Part shown: piece after piece, positions 1-8,303 of the stretch
How positions within the stretch are numbered: the first letter of the stretch is position 1
Layout: each line of letters starts with the position of its first letter
Assembly (NCBI GenBank): GCA_040902445.1
Contig: JBBDXJ010000322.1
Span: forward strand, 1-64,000
DNA: 64,000 nt
Direction: 5' to 3'
Source of the DNA: Chryseosolibacter sp040902445
GTDB taxonomy: Bacteria; Bacteroidota; Bacteroidia; Cytophagales; Cyclobacteriaceae
The notes under the pieces: model-generated
What the model was told of the DNA's origin: nothing
The model's input: only the letters and a program-made list of their open reading frames with translations
Databases searched by the model: none
Translations under genes and position numbers: made by a program

Positions 1-518
1 TCTATGACACTTCTTTTAAACATCATCGTGGGAGAACAAATAAAAAACCGTTCAATGAGACCCTTATAGATGTCTCCCTCTGGAATGGTCTTTTGTGGAA
101 ACTTCTCTGAGTGCCTGTATAACTGCCGCCCATCCTCTGCGATCCAATCCGCGTCAGTGAAGTTTACTCCAACACGATCACCGGCATGCGTCAATGCCAT
201 CACGCCACGGCTGACCCTGTCAGGCAAAAGAATATCGTCGGCAGCAAGATCGATTACAAATTCACCTTCCGCCTCAAGCAGGGCGACATTAAAAGCTTTG
301 CAGTTGCCCGAGTTTTTTGAAAGCGATATGAAATTAATTTCAGGATAGGATGCCACGCACTCTTTGATCACAGAAGCACTGTTGTCGGTGCTCGCATCGT
401 CAACAACCAGAAGTTGAATTTCAGAATAAGTTTGCGACAGCACCGAGAAGATGGCGTCCCTGACAAACCTCTCCTGATTGTAGCATAAACAAATGACTGT
501 AACCCGCGGTAAAGACAT
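1..518 (-). CDS. family 2 glycosyltransferase, partial (C-terminus beyond window)
   Basis: About 172 N-terminal codons are visible on the minus strand before the window ends. The N-terminus reads as a GT-A fold: strand VTVICLCYNQE at residues 7-17, the nucleotide-sugar motif VVDDAST around residues 38-44, and an acidic metal-binding region LAADDILLP near 91-99. The family moves a sugar from a nucleotide-sugar donor onto glycans or lipids; donor and acceptor cannot be told from this. The ATG shares one base with the stop of the upstream gene (TGATG), so the two are probably translationally coupled. Fold assignment is firm; the specific role is unknown. Confidence 0.85.
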   Translation of the reverse strand, partial: MSLPRVTVICLCYNQERFVRDAIFSVLSQTYSEIQLLVVDDASTDNSASVIKECVASYPEINFISLSKNSGNCKAFNVALLEAEGEFVIDLAADDILLPDRVSRGVMALTHAGDRVGVNFTDADWIAEDGRQLYRHSEKFPQKTIPEGDIYKGLIERFFICSPTMMFKRSVI

Positions 519-1459
519 CAACTTAATTTTTTGTAAAACGAAAGCTTGGAGGTCGGAAGGCCACCGATATGCAATTTAAAATCCAGCAATGGAAAATTTG
601 GTTTACCCTTGAGTGCGGAAGTACCGAGGTCAAACAAGGTAATTTTATTTTGCCTGCAGTATTCATACATTCCTTCCATGAGGATGACCGGCGGGCTTAA
701 CCGGTTATATTGCTTTTCGTGATTGGCCACAAAATTATACAGCGTGTTTTTTTTTATCCGGATACTGATGGATGCCGCGATAATTACTGACTGCTGTAAA
801 ACCACAAATAGAAGATACTGCTCCGGGAATTCATTTACAGTTCTTTGCAGATCGTCAAATGTGATGGAAAGCTGGTACCCTTTTTCGTGATGGCACCTGG
901 AAATGAACCCGTAGACATCACCAAGTTTTGCCATAGGTAAATCCTGAAAAGTAAAGGCTGCTTTTTGAGCTTGTCTCATCCTGAGCTTTTCTGAATTGCG
1001 GATCCTTGCCGCGAAAGGCTCCTGTGTTACAGGAATTACTGTGCTCACCTCAGCATCTGTTACGTGATATTTATGATTGACGAAAAAAGTCTCCACCAAC
1101 GAAAACATTTCAGGCGAATACGCGCGCGGGGGGTTTTTAATGTAGACTTCACCAACACCTTTCTGCTTTAGCTGAGCTTCAACATATTCAAGAAAGGTAT
1201 ACAAGCGGTTCGGATTGATTTTTTTGGAACATTCAATCGATCCGAAAGGTGCTTTCAGGGGGCTGCGTGCTATCTGATCGGAAACGTGAAAATAAATACA
1301 GGCAATTGCTTTCTTTTTACCCTGATCCAGAAGATAAAAAGATACAATACCTGCAGATTGTTGAAGTCCTGCGAAGGCAGGTGTATTAAAAAGGGCTGGC
1401 TCAAAGTCTAAGCCAAATCCGGAGGGGAGTGAACCTTCATGGGATATGTACGCTTCCAA
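518..1459 (-). CDS. GNAT/FemAB-like acyltransferase-domain protein
   Basis: This is a 313-residue protein. The C-terminal half (about residues 150-300) resembles the GNAT/FemAB-like fold seen in proteins encoded next to polysaccharide genes: a basic run EKLRMRQAQKAA, then alternating strands and helices ending in ITLFDLGTSALKGKPN. No active site can be named with confidence. The start is a TTG lying immediately after the TGA of the preceding gene, and the stop overlaps the start of the glycosyltransferase, so three genes form a tight operon. The context suggests modification of a glycan or envelope component, but this is inference. Confidence 0.6.
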   Translation of the reverse strand: MEAYISHEGSLPSGFGLDFEPALFNTPAFAGLQQSAGIVSFYLLDQGKKKAIACIYFHVSDQIARSPLKAPFGSIECSKKINPNRLYTFLEYVEAQLKQKGVGEVYIKNPPRAYSPEMFSLVETFFVNHKYHVTDAEVSTVIPVTQEPFAARIRNSEKLRMRQAQKAAFTFQDLPMAKLGDVYGFISRCHHEKGYQLSITFDDLQRTVNEFPEQYLLFVVLQQSVIIAASISIRIKKNTLYNFVANHEKQYNRLSPPVILMEGMYEYCRQNKITLFDLGTSALKGKPNFPLLDFKLHIGGLPTSKLSFYKKLS

Positions 1460-1939
1460 TCAATAGGGAATTCCTAATTTACGATAGACAAAGTGCAACA
1501 ACCACGCCGGGCCTATCAGCAAAAATTGAACGTCTTTAAGGAATGAAGGCTTCTTTCCCTCCACCTTATGTCCATAAAGCTGACCGATCCAGCCCACGCC
1601 AAAAATAATGATTGACACCAGCCAAAGCGGCGCGATGTCGCTTTGCGTGATCATCCTGACCAAATACAGACACAGTACGATAAATAGCATCATACCGATG
1701 CCCAGGGGAATTGAAAGCGATACATAATAGATCAATACCAATATCAATACAACGGCCGCCCAGTTCGCATAAGGGTTTCCCTCACCTAAAAATCGCTGAA
1801 CACCTTCCGAAGGAATCGATGCGATGAGGCCAATGACACTAAAAAAGATCAGGGGTACACAGATCCAATGGATGATCTTATTTGTTTCGTCCTGGTGGTT
1901 TTCACCGTACTCGGACAAAAGCTGATCAATTTTGCGCAT
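1460..1939 (-). CDS. Mpo1-like (DUF962) membrane protein
   Basis: The 159-residue protein begins with the hallmark of the Mpo1/YGL010w family: HQDETNKIIHW at residues 15-25, including His15 and His24, followed by about four hydrophobic helices and a C-terminal YGHKVEGKKPSF stretch with another conserved His. Yeast Mpo1 is an Fe(II)-dependent dioxygenase that shortens 2-hydroxy fatty acids, and the histidines are thought to bind the metal. Activity in bacteria is inferred only from the family. It is the first gene of a three-gene minus-strand operon with no spacing to the next gene. Confidence 0.85.
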   Translation of the reverse strand: MRKIDQLLSEYGENHQDETNKIIHWICVPLIFFSVIGLIASIPSEGVQRFLGEGNPYANWAAVVLILVLIYYVSLSIPLGIGMMLFIVLCLYLVRMITQSDIAPLWLVSIIIFGVGWIGQLYGHKVEGKKPSFLKDVQFLLIGPAWLLHFVYRKLGIPY

Positions 1940-1992
1940 AGGATCTAATTATCTTACCAAGTTAATCAGTTACCGTCTAAACTTCAAGTATC

Positions 1993-2508
1993 TCATACGG
2001 TCACTTTGGTTTTTACCTTGCTCCAATTTTTTATTTGCCAGAAAACTTTTCCGGTAGTCAGGTGGTTTCCTTCAACATCGTGTATCCTGATTTCACAAGG
2101 CACAACGATCGCATCGTTTACTTTCAAAGGCTCATAAATATTTTCAGCGAACCATTTTTCAGAAGTCGAAAATTCCGCCATAGCATTCATTTTGCCCTGA
2201 TAATGATATTCCATTTCCAGTCGTTGCATGATCAACCGGAATTTTTTACCATCAAGCTTTGACACCAGTAAGAATCCGGTAGTGAATTCGGAGATGGTGG
2301 CTAAAGCACAGGCATGCAAACCACGGATATGGTTGAGGTTTTTCTTTTTGTAGGGAATCAAAGTTTTAAGGTGAAAGTCACCCACCTCTGTAACTCTGAA
2401 TCCATGCGGCTTATTAAAAGGAACCATACGGTTGAGGGACCAGTTGAGGAGTTTCAAATAAATTGAAGAGTGTTTTGCTTTTTCAATTATCTTGGCAGGG
2501 TCGATCAT
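1993..2508 (-). CDS. DUF4442 hotdog-fold protein
   Basis: This 171-residue protein matches the DUF4442 (YiiD C-terminal-like) hotdog family. Typical features are the N-terminal LLNWSLNRMVPFNKPHGFRV, the segment IRGLHACALATISEFTTG (around residues 62-79) that forms the central helix, and a strand-rich C-terminus. Hotdog proteins of this type are presumed acyl-CoA or acyl-ACP thioesterases, but no substrate can be given. It is probably transcribed separately from the downstream Mpo1-like gene, which starts 53 bases on. Confidence 0.75.
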   Translation of the reverse strand: MIDPAKIIEKAKHSSIYLKLLNWSLNRMVPFNKPHGFRVTEVGDFHLKTLIPYKKKNLNHIRGLHACALATISEFTTGFLLVSKLDGKKFRLIMQRLEMEYHYQGKMNAMAEFSTSEKWFAENIYEPLKVNDAIVVPCEIRIHDVEGNHLTTGKVFWQIKNWSKVKTKVTV

Positions 2509-2634
2509 AAAAGTTTAATTGAACCATGAAGTTATGAAATCGCCGGGCAGTGTCCTATTCATCAATTGCTGCAGTATTAAAGAACACATTAAAAATCAAA
2601 TGCAGCATTTATACCAGTATAAGTAAATTATTTC

Positions 2635-3762
2635 ATGAAAAAGAAAATAGTTGTCTTAGGAGCAGGACTGGTAGGTAAAGCCATTGCCACAGACCTCGCA
2701 AAGAATTTTGAGGTCACGTCGGTAGATATCAACGAAGAATCGTTAAGAATCCTGGAGCCACAAGGGATCCAAACCCGGAAGGCTGATCTTGGCAATACCG
2801 AGGCGTTGCGTTCTTTCCTTCCTGCTTTTGATCTGGTGATAGGCGCCGTGCCCGGGTTCATGGGTTTTCAGACTGTCCGGACCGTCATTGAGGCCAAAAA
2901 AAATATGGTGGATATTTCTTTTTTTCCGGAAGACCCTTTTGAACTGGATTCACTTGCCAAAAAGAACCAGGTCACCATCGTTACTGATTGCGGCGTGGCG
3001 CCCGGCATGGGAAATATTATTCTGGGTTATCACAATCAGTCCATGACAATAACTTCGTACGAATGTCTTGTTGGAGGACTACCCGTAGTTCGGGAGTGGC
3101 CATTCGAATACAAAGCGGTATTTTCACCTATTGATGTCATTGAAGAGTATACGCGCCCGGCGAGGTATGTCCAAAACGGGACTACCATTATTAAGGAAGC
3201 CCTCTCCGATCCCGAGCTGATACACTTTGAAGGGATCGGCACGCTGGAGTCATGGAACTCGGATGGACTGCGGTCTTTGATCAGGACAATGCACGGTATC
3301 CCCAACATGATAGAAAAAACCCTGCGGTATCCGGGGTGTATTGAGTATTTACGCGTACTTCGCGAGTCAGGTTTTTTCTCCTATGACGAGATTGAAGTAA
3401 AAGGTATGAGGGTCCGCCCGATCGATGTCACAGCAAAGCTGTTATTTCCAAAATGGAAACTCAAACAAGGAGAAGAAGAATTTACCGTTATGCGCATTCG
3501 TATCTCGGGAGATGAAAACGGAAAGGGAAAAAACTATGAATACAACCTTCTGGACCGTACCGACCGGCAAACGAACACTTTGTCAATGGCCCGGACTACC
3601 GGCTATACCTGCACCGCTGCCGCTAACCTCGTTGTAAATGGAAAGTTCACCAGAAAAGGAATTTGCCCTCCGGAATATTTAGGCGAAGCGCAAGAGAATT
3701 TTCGCTTCGTATTGGAGTATCTTAAACAAAGAGGAGTGAATTATAAGGTGACAGGAACCTAA
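2635..3762 (+). CDS. saccharopine dehydrogenase-family oxidoreductase
   Basis: A 375-residue protein with an N-terminal Rossmann domain. The dinucleotide motif VLGAGLVGKAIATDL is at residues 6-20 and an acidic residue closes the second strand (TSVDINEE). The C-terminal part fits the saccharopine dehydrogenase catalytic/dimerisation domain (GGLPVVREWPFEYKAVFS, later a GYTCTAAANLV segment). Relatives include lysine 6-dehydrogenase and saccharopine dehydrogenases; the length fits this single-domain type. The substrate, probably an amino acid of the lysine or proline type, is inferred. It stands alone on the plus strand between two minus-strand groups. Confidence 0.8.
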   Translation: MKKKIVVLGAGLVGKAIATDLAKNFEVTSVDINEESLRILEPQGIQTRKADLGNTEALRSFLPAFDLVIGAVPGFMGFQTVRTVIEAKKNMVDISFFPEDPFELDSLAKKNQVTIVTDCGVAPGMGNIILGYHNQSMTITSYECLVGGLPVVREWPFEYKAVFSPIDVIEEYTRPARYVQNGTTIIKEALSDPELIHFEGIGTLESWNSDGLRSLIRTMHGIPNMIEKTLRYPGCIEYLRVLRESGFFSYDEIEVKGMRVRPIDVTAKLLFPKWKLKQGEEEFTVMRIRISGDENGKGKNYEYNLLDRTDRQTNTLSMARTTGYTCTAAANLVVNGKFTRKGICPPEYLGEAQENFRFVLEYLKQRGVNYKVTGT

Positions 3763-3783
3763 CGACGCTTGCTTCGCCCTTGT

Positions 3784-3984
3784 CTAACGAAGCTTCCAGT
3801 ATTTTTGATAGATTTTATTTATCGGAGACTGAATTTCAAACCAATCTGGTAAATCCTTTTCAAATTTCTCAGCAATCTCTCTAATGATAATAATTTTTCC
3901 AAATAGCTTGTTTAGAAGTAAGAGTTCGTCAATCTTATCCAAAAGTATTAAACAACTCGTATCAGATATTATGGTCCTTTGCAT
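3784..3984 (-). pseudogene. truncated PIN-domain (DUF3368) toxin remnant
   Basis: The 66 residues match only the N-terminal part of DUF3368 PIN proteins: the first catalytic acid in IISDTSCLILLDKI (Asp8), the KLFGKIIIIREIAEKF segment, and LPDWFEI. The reading frame stops after YQKYWKLR, just before the place where the family carries its second acidic cluster (the D-x-GEA type motif). The nuclease centre is therefore incomplete. No antitoxin gene lies upstream: the permease ends only 14 bases before this start. It is most likely a dead fragment of a toxin-antitoxin locus. Confidence 0.6.
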
Positions 3985-3998
3985 TCTCTACATCCCGG

Positions 3999-5723
3999 TC
4001 AAGGATTGGAATATTTTTCTCTTTCTGAAAGTTTGCTCTTCCAATACCCATAGCTGAAATAAATCGCAAGCCCAAAAGCCAACCAAATCAGGAAGTATAT
4101 CCATGATAACGCTGGAATTTCTATGAGAAGATAAGAACAGAATAGTACACCCATAATTGGAATGAGGGAAAAATTGCGCAGGAACGTAAGGATACTCAGC
4201 ACCGTACCCAGGCCAACAAAGATGAGGAACAAAATTGCCTGCAAACCTTCCTGGCCAATATTCAAAAGATTATACGAAATTTTCTCCCGAACGAAGTAAA
4301 TATAGATCAGAAAAAGAATGGGCACAATGAACTTCCCGTTGATATAAGGCAGCCGAAACTTACCCTGGGGATTTGGCTGACCCGTTAAATTCGCTATCCG
4401 TGGCAGCATCAATACACCCCCGGAAACAAGCACGAAGGCGAACAGCGTTCCGATACTGGTGAGATCAGTCATCAGGTCACTGGCCATGAACAACGAGGGT
4501 ATCGCGACAATGACACCCGTGACAATGGTAGAGAACCAGGGTGTCTGATACCGCGGGTGTATTTTAGCAAAAGCCTTCGGCAATAAGCCATCGCGGCTCA
4601 TACTCATCCAGATACGGGGTTGACCGAGTTGGAATACCAGTAGTACGCTCGTTGTGGCCACGACGGCGCTGATAGAAACAATGTAGCCGATCCACTTTTG
4701 TCCAACCCTGTCAAAAACGAAAGCAAGGGGATCGGTGACCCTGAGTTCGGTGAAAGGGACCATGCCAGTGAGAACAAGGGATATCAGGATATATAGGATC
4801 GTGCAGATCAGTAGCGAATAGATCATGCCCCGGGGAAGATCGCGCCCAGGATTTTTGCATTCCTCCGCCGTGGTGGAAATTGCATCAAAGCCGATATAGG
4901 CAAAGAATACCGCCGATACCCCCCGCAACACTCCTTCAAAACCATTGGGCATAAAAGGACTCCAATTGGAAGGCTCGACATAAAAAAATCCAATGACGAT
5001 CACAAAAAGGATGACGACTATCTTAAACGCAACCATAAAGTTTGTCGCCTTTTTGCTCTCCTTGATTCCCACATAAGTAAGCACGCTGATGAGGCAGACA
5101 ATAATAAAAGCAGGAAGGTTAATGAAGATATGTTTCCCGAAGATAACCGGGGCGGAATGCCATGCATCTTGTACAAATGTAAGGTTGTCGTCAAGCGGTT
5201 TACCCTGAGCCAGCGTTTCCTCTACCTGGCCAAATGCGGCCCGGGCTGTGCCGGGATCGGTGGTAAGCCATGGTGGTAACTGCAAGCCAAAGCCTTCCAG
5301 CAAATTGTTAAAATAGCTACTCCAGGAGATCGCTACAACAATGTTTCCAATGGAGTATTCAAGGATGAGGGCCCAACCGATCACCCATGCAATTAATTCT
5401 CCAAAAGAAACGTAAGCATAAGTATAAGCGCTGCCTGCGATGGGGACCCTGCTGGCGAATTCAGCATAACAAAGGGCCGAGAAGCCGCAGGTTACAGCAG
5501 TAATAATGAATAATAAAGAAATTCCAGGGCCTCCGTTAAAAGCGGCCGAACCTATGGTTGAAAATATCCCTGCCCCAACCACCGCGGCAATGCCCATAGA
5601 GACCAGATCCCTTACACCCAGGATCTTTTTCAAACCGCTGCCATGGCCAGGGATTTCTTCGTCCCGCTTCACATCCTCGAGGATGGTGGTAATGGACTTT
5701 TTCCGAAAAAGTTGGTTAGCCAT
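3999..5723 (-). CDS. APC-superfamily amino acid permease
   Basis: This is an inner-membrane permease with about 12-14 hydrophobic helices. The APC signature GAGIFSTIGSAAF lies in the first helix region and the protein resembles the cationic amino acid transporter (CAT) branch. I place the start at the ATG at 5723 (MANQLFRKK), giving about 574 residues. An open frame runs upstream to 5918, but those 65 residues are unlike any permease N-terminus. The substrate is unknown, with cationic or other amino acids as family guesses. The gene is followed 14 bases downstream by the PIN remnant. Confidence 0.85.
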   Translation of the reverse strand: MANQLFRKKSITTILEDVKRDEEIPGHGSGLKKILGVRDLVSMGIAAVVGAGIFSTIGSAAFNGGPGISLLFIITAVTCGFSALCYAEFASRVPIAGSAYTYAYVSFGELIAWVIGWALILEYSIGNIVVAISWSSYFNNLLEGFGLQLPPWLTTDPGTARAAFGQVEETLAQGKPLDDNLTFVQDAWHSAPVIFGKHIFINLPAFIIVCLISVLTYVGIKESKKATNFMVAFKIVVILFVIVIGFFYVEPSNWSPFMPNGFEGVLRGVSAVFFAYIGFDAISTTAEECKNPGRDLPRGMIYSLLICTILYILISLVLTGMVPFTELRVTDPLAFVFDRVGQKWIGYIVSISAVVATTSVLLVFQLGQPRIWMSMSRDGLLPKAFAKIHPRYQTPWFSTIVTGVIVAIPSLFMASDLMTDLTSIGTLFAFVLVSGGVLMLPRIANLTGQPNPQGKFRLPYINGKFIVPILFLIYIYFVREKISYNLLNIGQEGLQAILFLIFVGLGTVLSILTFLRNFSLIPIMGVLFCSYLLIEIPALSWIYFLIWLAFGLAIYFSYGYWKSKLSEREKYSNP

Positions 5724-6001
5724 TAGGAATGTGGTTAAGGCCGCCAAAATAAGAAAATAAACCGCTTGAAAGAACGCCGCCTGGCAATGTGTTTTGGCCT
5801 GGAATGTCATCTGCAACCCTGATCTGGTTGTCCGGAATAAGACTACGAAGGTTACGGTTGTACTGGCTTTGAGAAAATTCTTCCAGGCCTTCAGGCAATC
5901 TCCGCTGAAACTATTCACGAGTTAATACTTTTTGAGTTATCTTAAGGGCACCTTTATCTGCCTTGACGGTAATTTTTTGGGTATAAAATTTTATTTTTTG
6001 C

Positions 6002-6640
6002 ATGGATGTTGGACTTAACCAAAATAAAGATCAGCTCTCTGGCATTGAAGAACTGAGAATCAGCATAACCGCTGAAGAAATTAGCAATCTGCCTTTAAGG
6101 ACCTTTACCGGCAAAACCACCGTGATCAGTGATCCGGAGGAGCTGGGCAAAATTGTCAAAGAAATTCGATCGCATGATGTGGCAGGTTTTGATACAGAAA
6201 CACGCCCCAGCTTTAAGAAGGGACAGGTTTTTCAGGTTTCCCTTCTTCAACTGGCTATCCCTAAAAAAGTTTTTCTTATCCGTCTGAATCATACAGGTGT
6301 TACCGACGAACTCGCCGGGCTGTTTTCGAATCCCAAAATTGTTAAAGCCGGGGTCGGAATCCGCGATGATCTCAAAGCTTTACAAAAATTACGCAAATTC
6401 GAGCCTGCGAATTGTTATGATCTTTCCACCCTGGCCAAAGAAGCCGGACTGCAGGTTGAAAGCGTGAAAAAGCTTACAGCCCTTTTACTGGGCTTCAGGA
6501 TTTCAAAAAGTGCACAGACTTCCAATTGGGAAGTGATAACTTTCACACAAAAACAAATTGAATATGCCGCGACAGATGCATGGGTTTGTCTGGAACTCTA
6601 CGACAAACTGAGACGGAAAAGTAATTCAATGCTTTCCTGA
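6002..6640 (+). CDS. DEDDy 3'-5' exonuclease (RNase D / WRN-type domain)
   Basis: The 212-residue protein is a single DEDDy exonuclease domain. Exo I is GFDTETRP with Asp64 and Glu66, Exo II is AGVGIRDDLKAL with Asp122 or Asp123, and Exo III is Tyr188 with Asp192 in YAATDAW. These four acids plus tyrosine bind two metal ions and hydrolyse DNA or RNA from the 3' end. No HRDC domain is present, so it is a stand-alone form like the WRN exonuclease module rather than full RNase D. The stop codon directly abuts the ATG of the nudK-like gene, which suggests co-transcription. Confidence 0.88.
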   Translation: MDVGLNQNKDQLSGIEELRISITAEEISNLPLRTFTGKTTVISDPEELGKIVKEIRSHDVAGFDTETRPSFKKGQVFQVSLLQLAIPKKVFLIRLNHTGVTDELAGLFSNPKIVKAGVGIRDDLKALQKLRKFEPANCYDLSTLAKEAGLQVESVKKLTALLLGFRISKSAQTSNWEVITFTQKQIEYAATDAWVCLELYDKLRRKSNSMLS

Positions 6641-7231
6641 ATGTCGAAATCAGTTAAGATCGTCGAAAAAAAACTCTTATCGGATAACTGGTATAAGTTG
6701 TATAAATATACGTACGACATCACCGATAAGCAGGGTAAGCAGCATCGGCAAACCAGGGAGGCTTATGACCGGGGTAATGGAGCGGTGATCCTCTTATATA
6801 ATCTGAAAAGCCAAAACATCATTCTCACCAGGCAGTTCAGGTTGCCCACTTTTGTTAACGGAAACGCGGACGGAATGATGATCGAAGCATGCGCCGGCCT
6901 GCTCGATGAAGACAACGCAGAAGACTGCGTCCGCAGGGAAACAGAAGAGGAAACAGGATACCGTATCGATCATGTACAAAAAGTTTATGAAGCCTATATG
7001 TCACCCGGTTCAGTTACAGAGATCCTTTACTTTTTTATCGGTGAGTATTCCAAAGATCAAAAAGTAAATCAGGGCGGCGGAGTTGATCATGAACAGGAGA
7101 ACATTGAGGTGCTTGAATTAAATTTTGCAAAAGCTTTTGGCATGATCCGGTCCGGGGAGATTAAAGACGCCAAAACCATTATGCTTTTGCAATACGCGAA
7201 ACTGAATCTTTTTATGAGTGGTGAGTTGTGA
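6641..7231 (+). CDS. nudK: GDP-mannose pyrophosphatase NudK-type Nudix hydrolase
   Basis: The 196-residue protein follows the NudK pattern closely: REAYDRGNGAVILLYN near residue 39, QFRLPTFVNGN, and the Nudix box from ACAGLLDED to RRETEEETGY at about residues 84-107. A conserved late region LELNFAKAFGMIRSGEIKD follows. NudK hydrolyses GDP-mannose to GMP and mannose-1-phosphate. The ATG follows the exonuclease stop without a gap. The last four codons and the stop lie inside a 7-bp tandem array (7216-7243), so the present C-terminus has been shaped by the repeat. Confidence 0.85.
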   Translation: MSKSVKIVEKKLLSDNWYKLYKYTYDITDKQGKQHRQTREAYDRGNGAVILLYNLKSQNIILTRQFRLPTFVNGNADGMMIEACAGLLDEDNAEDCVRRETEEETGYRIDHVQKVYEAYMSPGSVTEILYFFIGEYSKDQKVNQGGGVDHEQENIEVLELNFAKAFGMIRSGEIKDAKTIMLLQYAKLNLFMSGEL

Positions 7232-7243
7232 ATGGTGAGTGGG
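7216..7243. repeat. 7-bp tandem array, GAGTGGT type, over the nudK stop
   Basis: Four units in register: GAGTGGT, GAGTTGT, GAATGGT, GAGTGGG. The stop codon of nudK (7229-7231) is inside the array. Confidence 0.85.
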
Positions 7244-7289
7244 GGCGTGACGATGCCTCGATGGTGCCACTGATCTTATGGTGCAGGAC

Positions 7290-7317
7290 TAATTGTGAAT
7301 GGTGAGTGGTGAGTGGC
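7290..7317. repeat. 7-bp tandem array, GAGTGGT type
   Basis: About four units in register (AATTGT partial, GAATGGT, GAGTGGT, GAGTGGC), in the same orientation as the array at 7216. It lies between nudK and the truncated LiaF-like gene. Confidence 0.8.
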
Positions 7318-7427
7318 CCGTGCTCCCCGGCGAAGGTGCTTTGATCTTCTCTTTCAGCATCTTCATCAGTCGAGGGTTTCATGCACCTCGAGAGAAGCAG
7401 AGAGAGAATCCATGAGCAGCAGACCCT

Positions 7428-7448
7428 ATTCACAATTCACCATTCACA
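7428..7448. repeat. 7-bp tandem array, inverted orientation, at the LiaF breakpoint
   Basis: Three units ATTCACA, ATTCACC, ATTCACA are the reverse complement of the GAGTGGT/GAATGGT family at 7216 and 7290. The 7216-7448 block is therefore flanked by inverted arrays. The open frame of the truncated LiaF-like gene begins at the next base. Confidence 0.8.
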
Positions 7449-7892
7449 TTGATCATCATCGGATTGGGTCTGTTCGTCATGTTTCGCTCTAGCAGGAAAA
7501 ACCGCGACTGGAAAAAATGGGATGCCCTGACCGAAGACACGGGAGCTGACTACCTGGATTCAACAGTGGTGTTCGGTGGTGTGAAGAAGAATGTTATCTC
7601 CAAAAATTTCAGGGGAGGAGAAACCGTAACCATTTTCGGAGGCACAGAAGTAAATCTTACGCAGGCTGATCTCAACGGCGCAATCGTTCTGGAACTAACC
7701 CAGATTTTCGGAGGCACAAAACTGATCGTTCCTCCGCATTGGAGGATCCAGTCAAAAGACATGGTCGCGATTTTTGGAGGCGTGGAGGATAAACGCCCCC
7801 TGTTGAGCAATGCGACAACAGAAGAAACCAACAAAGTATTGATCCTGAAAGGGACATGTATTTTTGGTGGAATCGACATCAGGAGTTATTAG
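7449..7892 (+). CDS. LiaF-like C-terminal domain protein, apparently 5'-truncated
   Basis: The 147 residues start with the tail of a membrane helix (IIIGLGLFVMF), then a short basic linker and a beta-solenoid-like domain in which FGG recurs (VVFGGVKK, TIFGGTEV, QIFGGTKL, AIFGGVED, CIFGGIDI). This is the C-terminal domain of the LiaF / cell-wall-active antibiotics response family. Relatives normally carry about four membrane helices before it; here only half of the last remains, and the frame begins at a TTG exactly where the repeat block ends. A LytS-type kinase and LytTR regulator follow, as is common for this family in Bacteroidota. It may be a pseudogene. Confidence 0.7.
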   Translation: MIIIGLGLFVMFRSSRKNRDWKKWDALTEDTGADYLDSTVVFGGVKKNVISKNFRGGETVTIFGGTEVNLTQADLNGAIVLELTQIFGGTKLIVPPHWRIQSKDMVAIFGGVEDKRPLLSNATTEETNKVLILKGTCIFGGIDIRSY

Positions 7893-7942
7893 TGCTTCGC
7901 ACTTATTAAGTTTTCTTTAATCATTCTTTTTCATCATAGTTT

Positions 7943-8281
7943 ATGAACTGGTATATTTCAAAGATCGTATTCAGGATAACTGCTGAAAACACGCAACATA
8001 AACCGCAATTTGACGAACAACTCAGGTTGATCGCCGCCGACTCGGAAGAAGAGGCGTTCCTGAAAGCGCGTACCATCGGCCTGAGTGAAGAAGATTCTTT
8101 CCTCAATGACAAAAAAAACACCGTAAAATGGGAATTTATTAACGTGGCCGAGATCGTAGGATTGAAAAACCTGGAAGACGGAATGGAAATATATTCACAT
8201 ATCCATGAAACAGACGAAGCCAAGTCCTATATTCATTGCATTCATCAGAAAGCGATCTTTCTGAGAATGCAATCCAAATAA
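7943..8281 (+). CDS. DUF4288 protein
   Basis: This small soluble protein of 112 residues matches the DUF4288 family: the opening MNWYISKIVFRI, the middle LIAADSEEEAFLKARTIG where a strand leads into a helix, then WEFINVAEIVGL. The function of the family is not known. It lies 50 bases after the LiaF-like fragment and 22 bases before the sensor kinase, so it may be co-transcribed with the two-component genes. Confidence 0.75.
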   Translation: MNWYISKIVFRITAENTQHKPQFDEQLRLIAADSEEEAFLKARTIGLSEEDSFLNDKKNTVKWEFINVAEIVGLKNLEDGMEIYSHIHETDEAKSYIHCIHQKAIFLRMQSK

Positions 8282-8303
8282 ATATTTTTAAGTCCTAATC
8301 CCT

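Noticed and set aside
5724..5918. 65-residue N-terminal extension of the APC permease frame
   Set aside because: The added residues have no permease similarity and read like translated non-coding DNA; MANQLFRKK at 5723 is a normal permease start.
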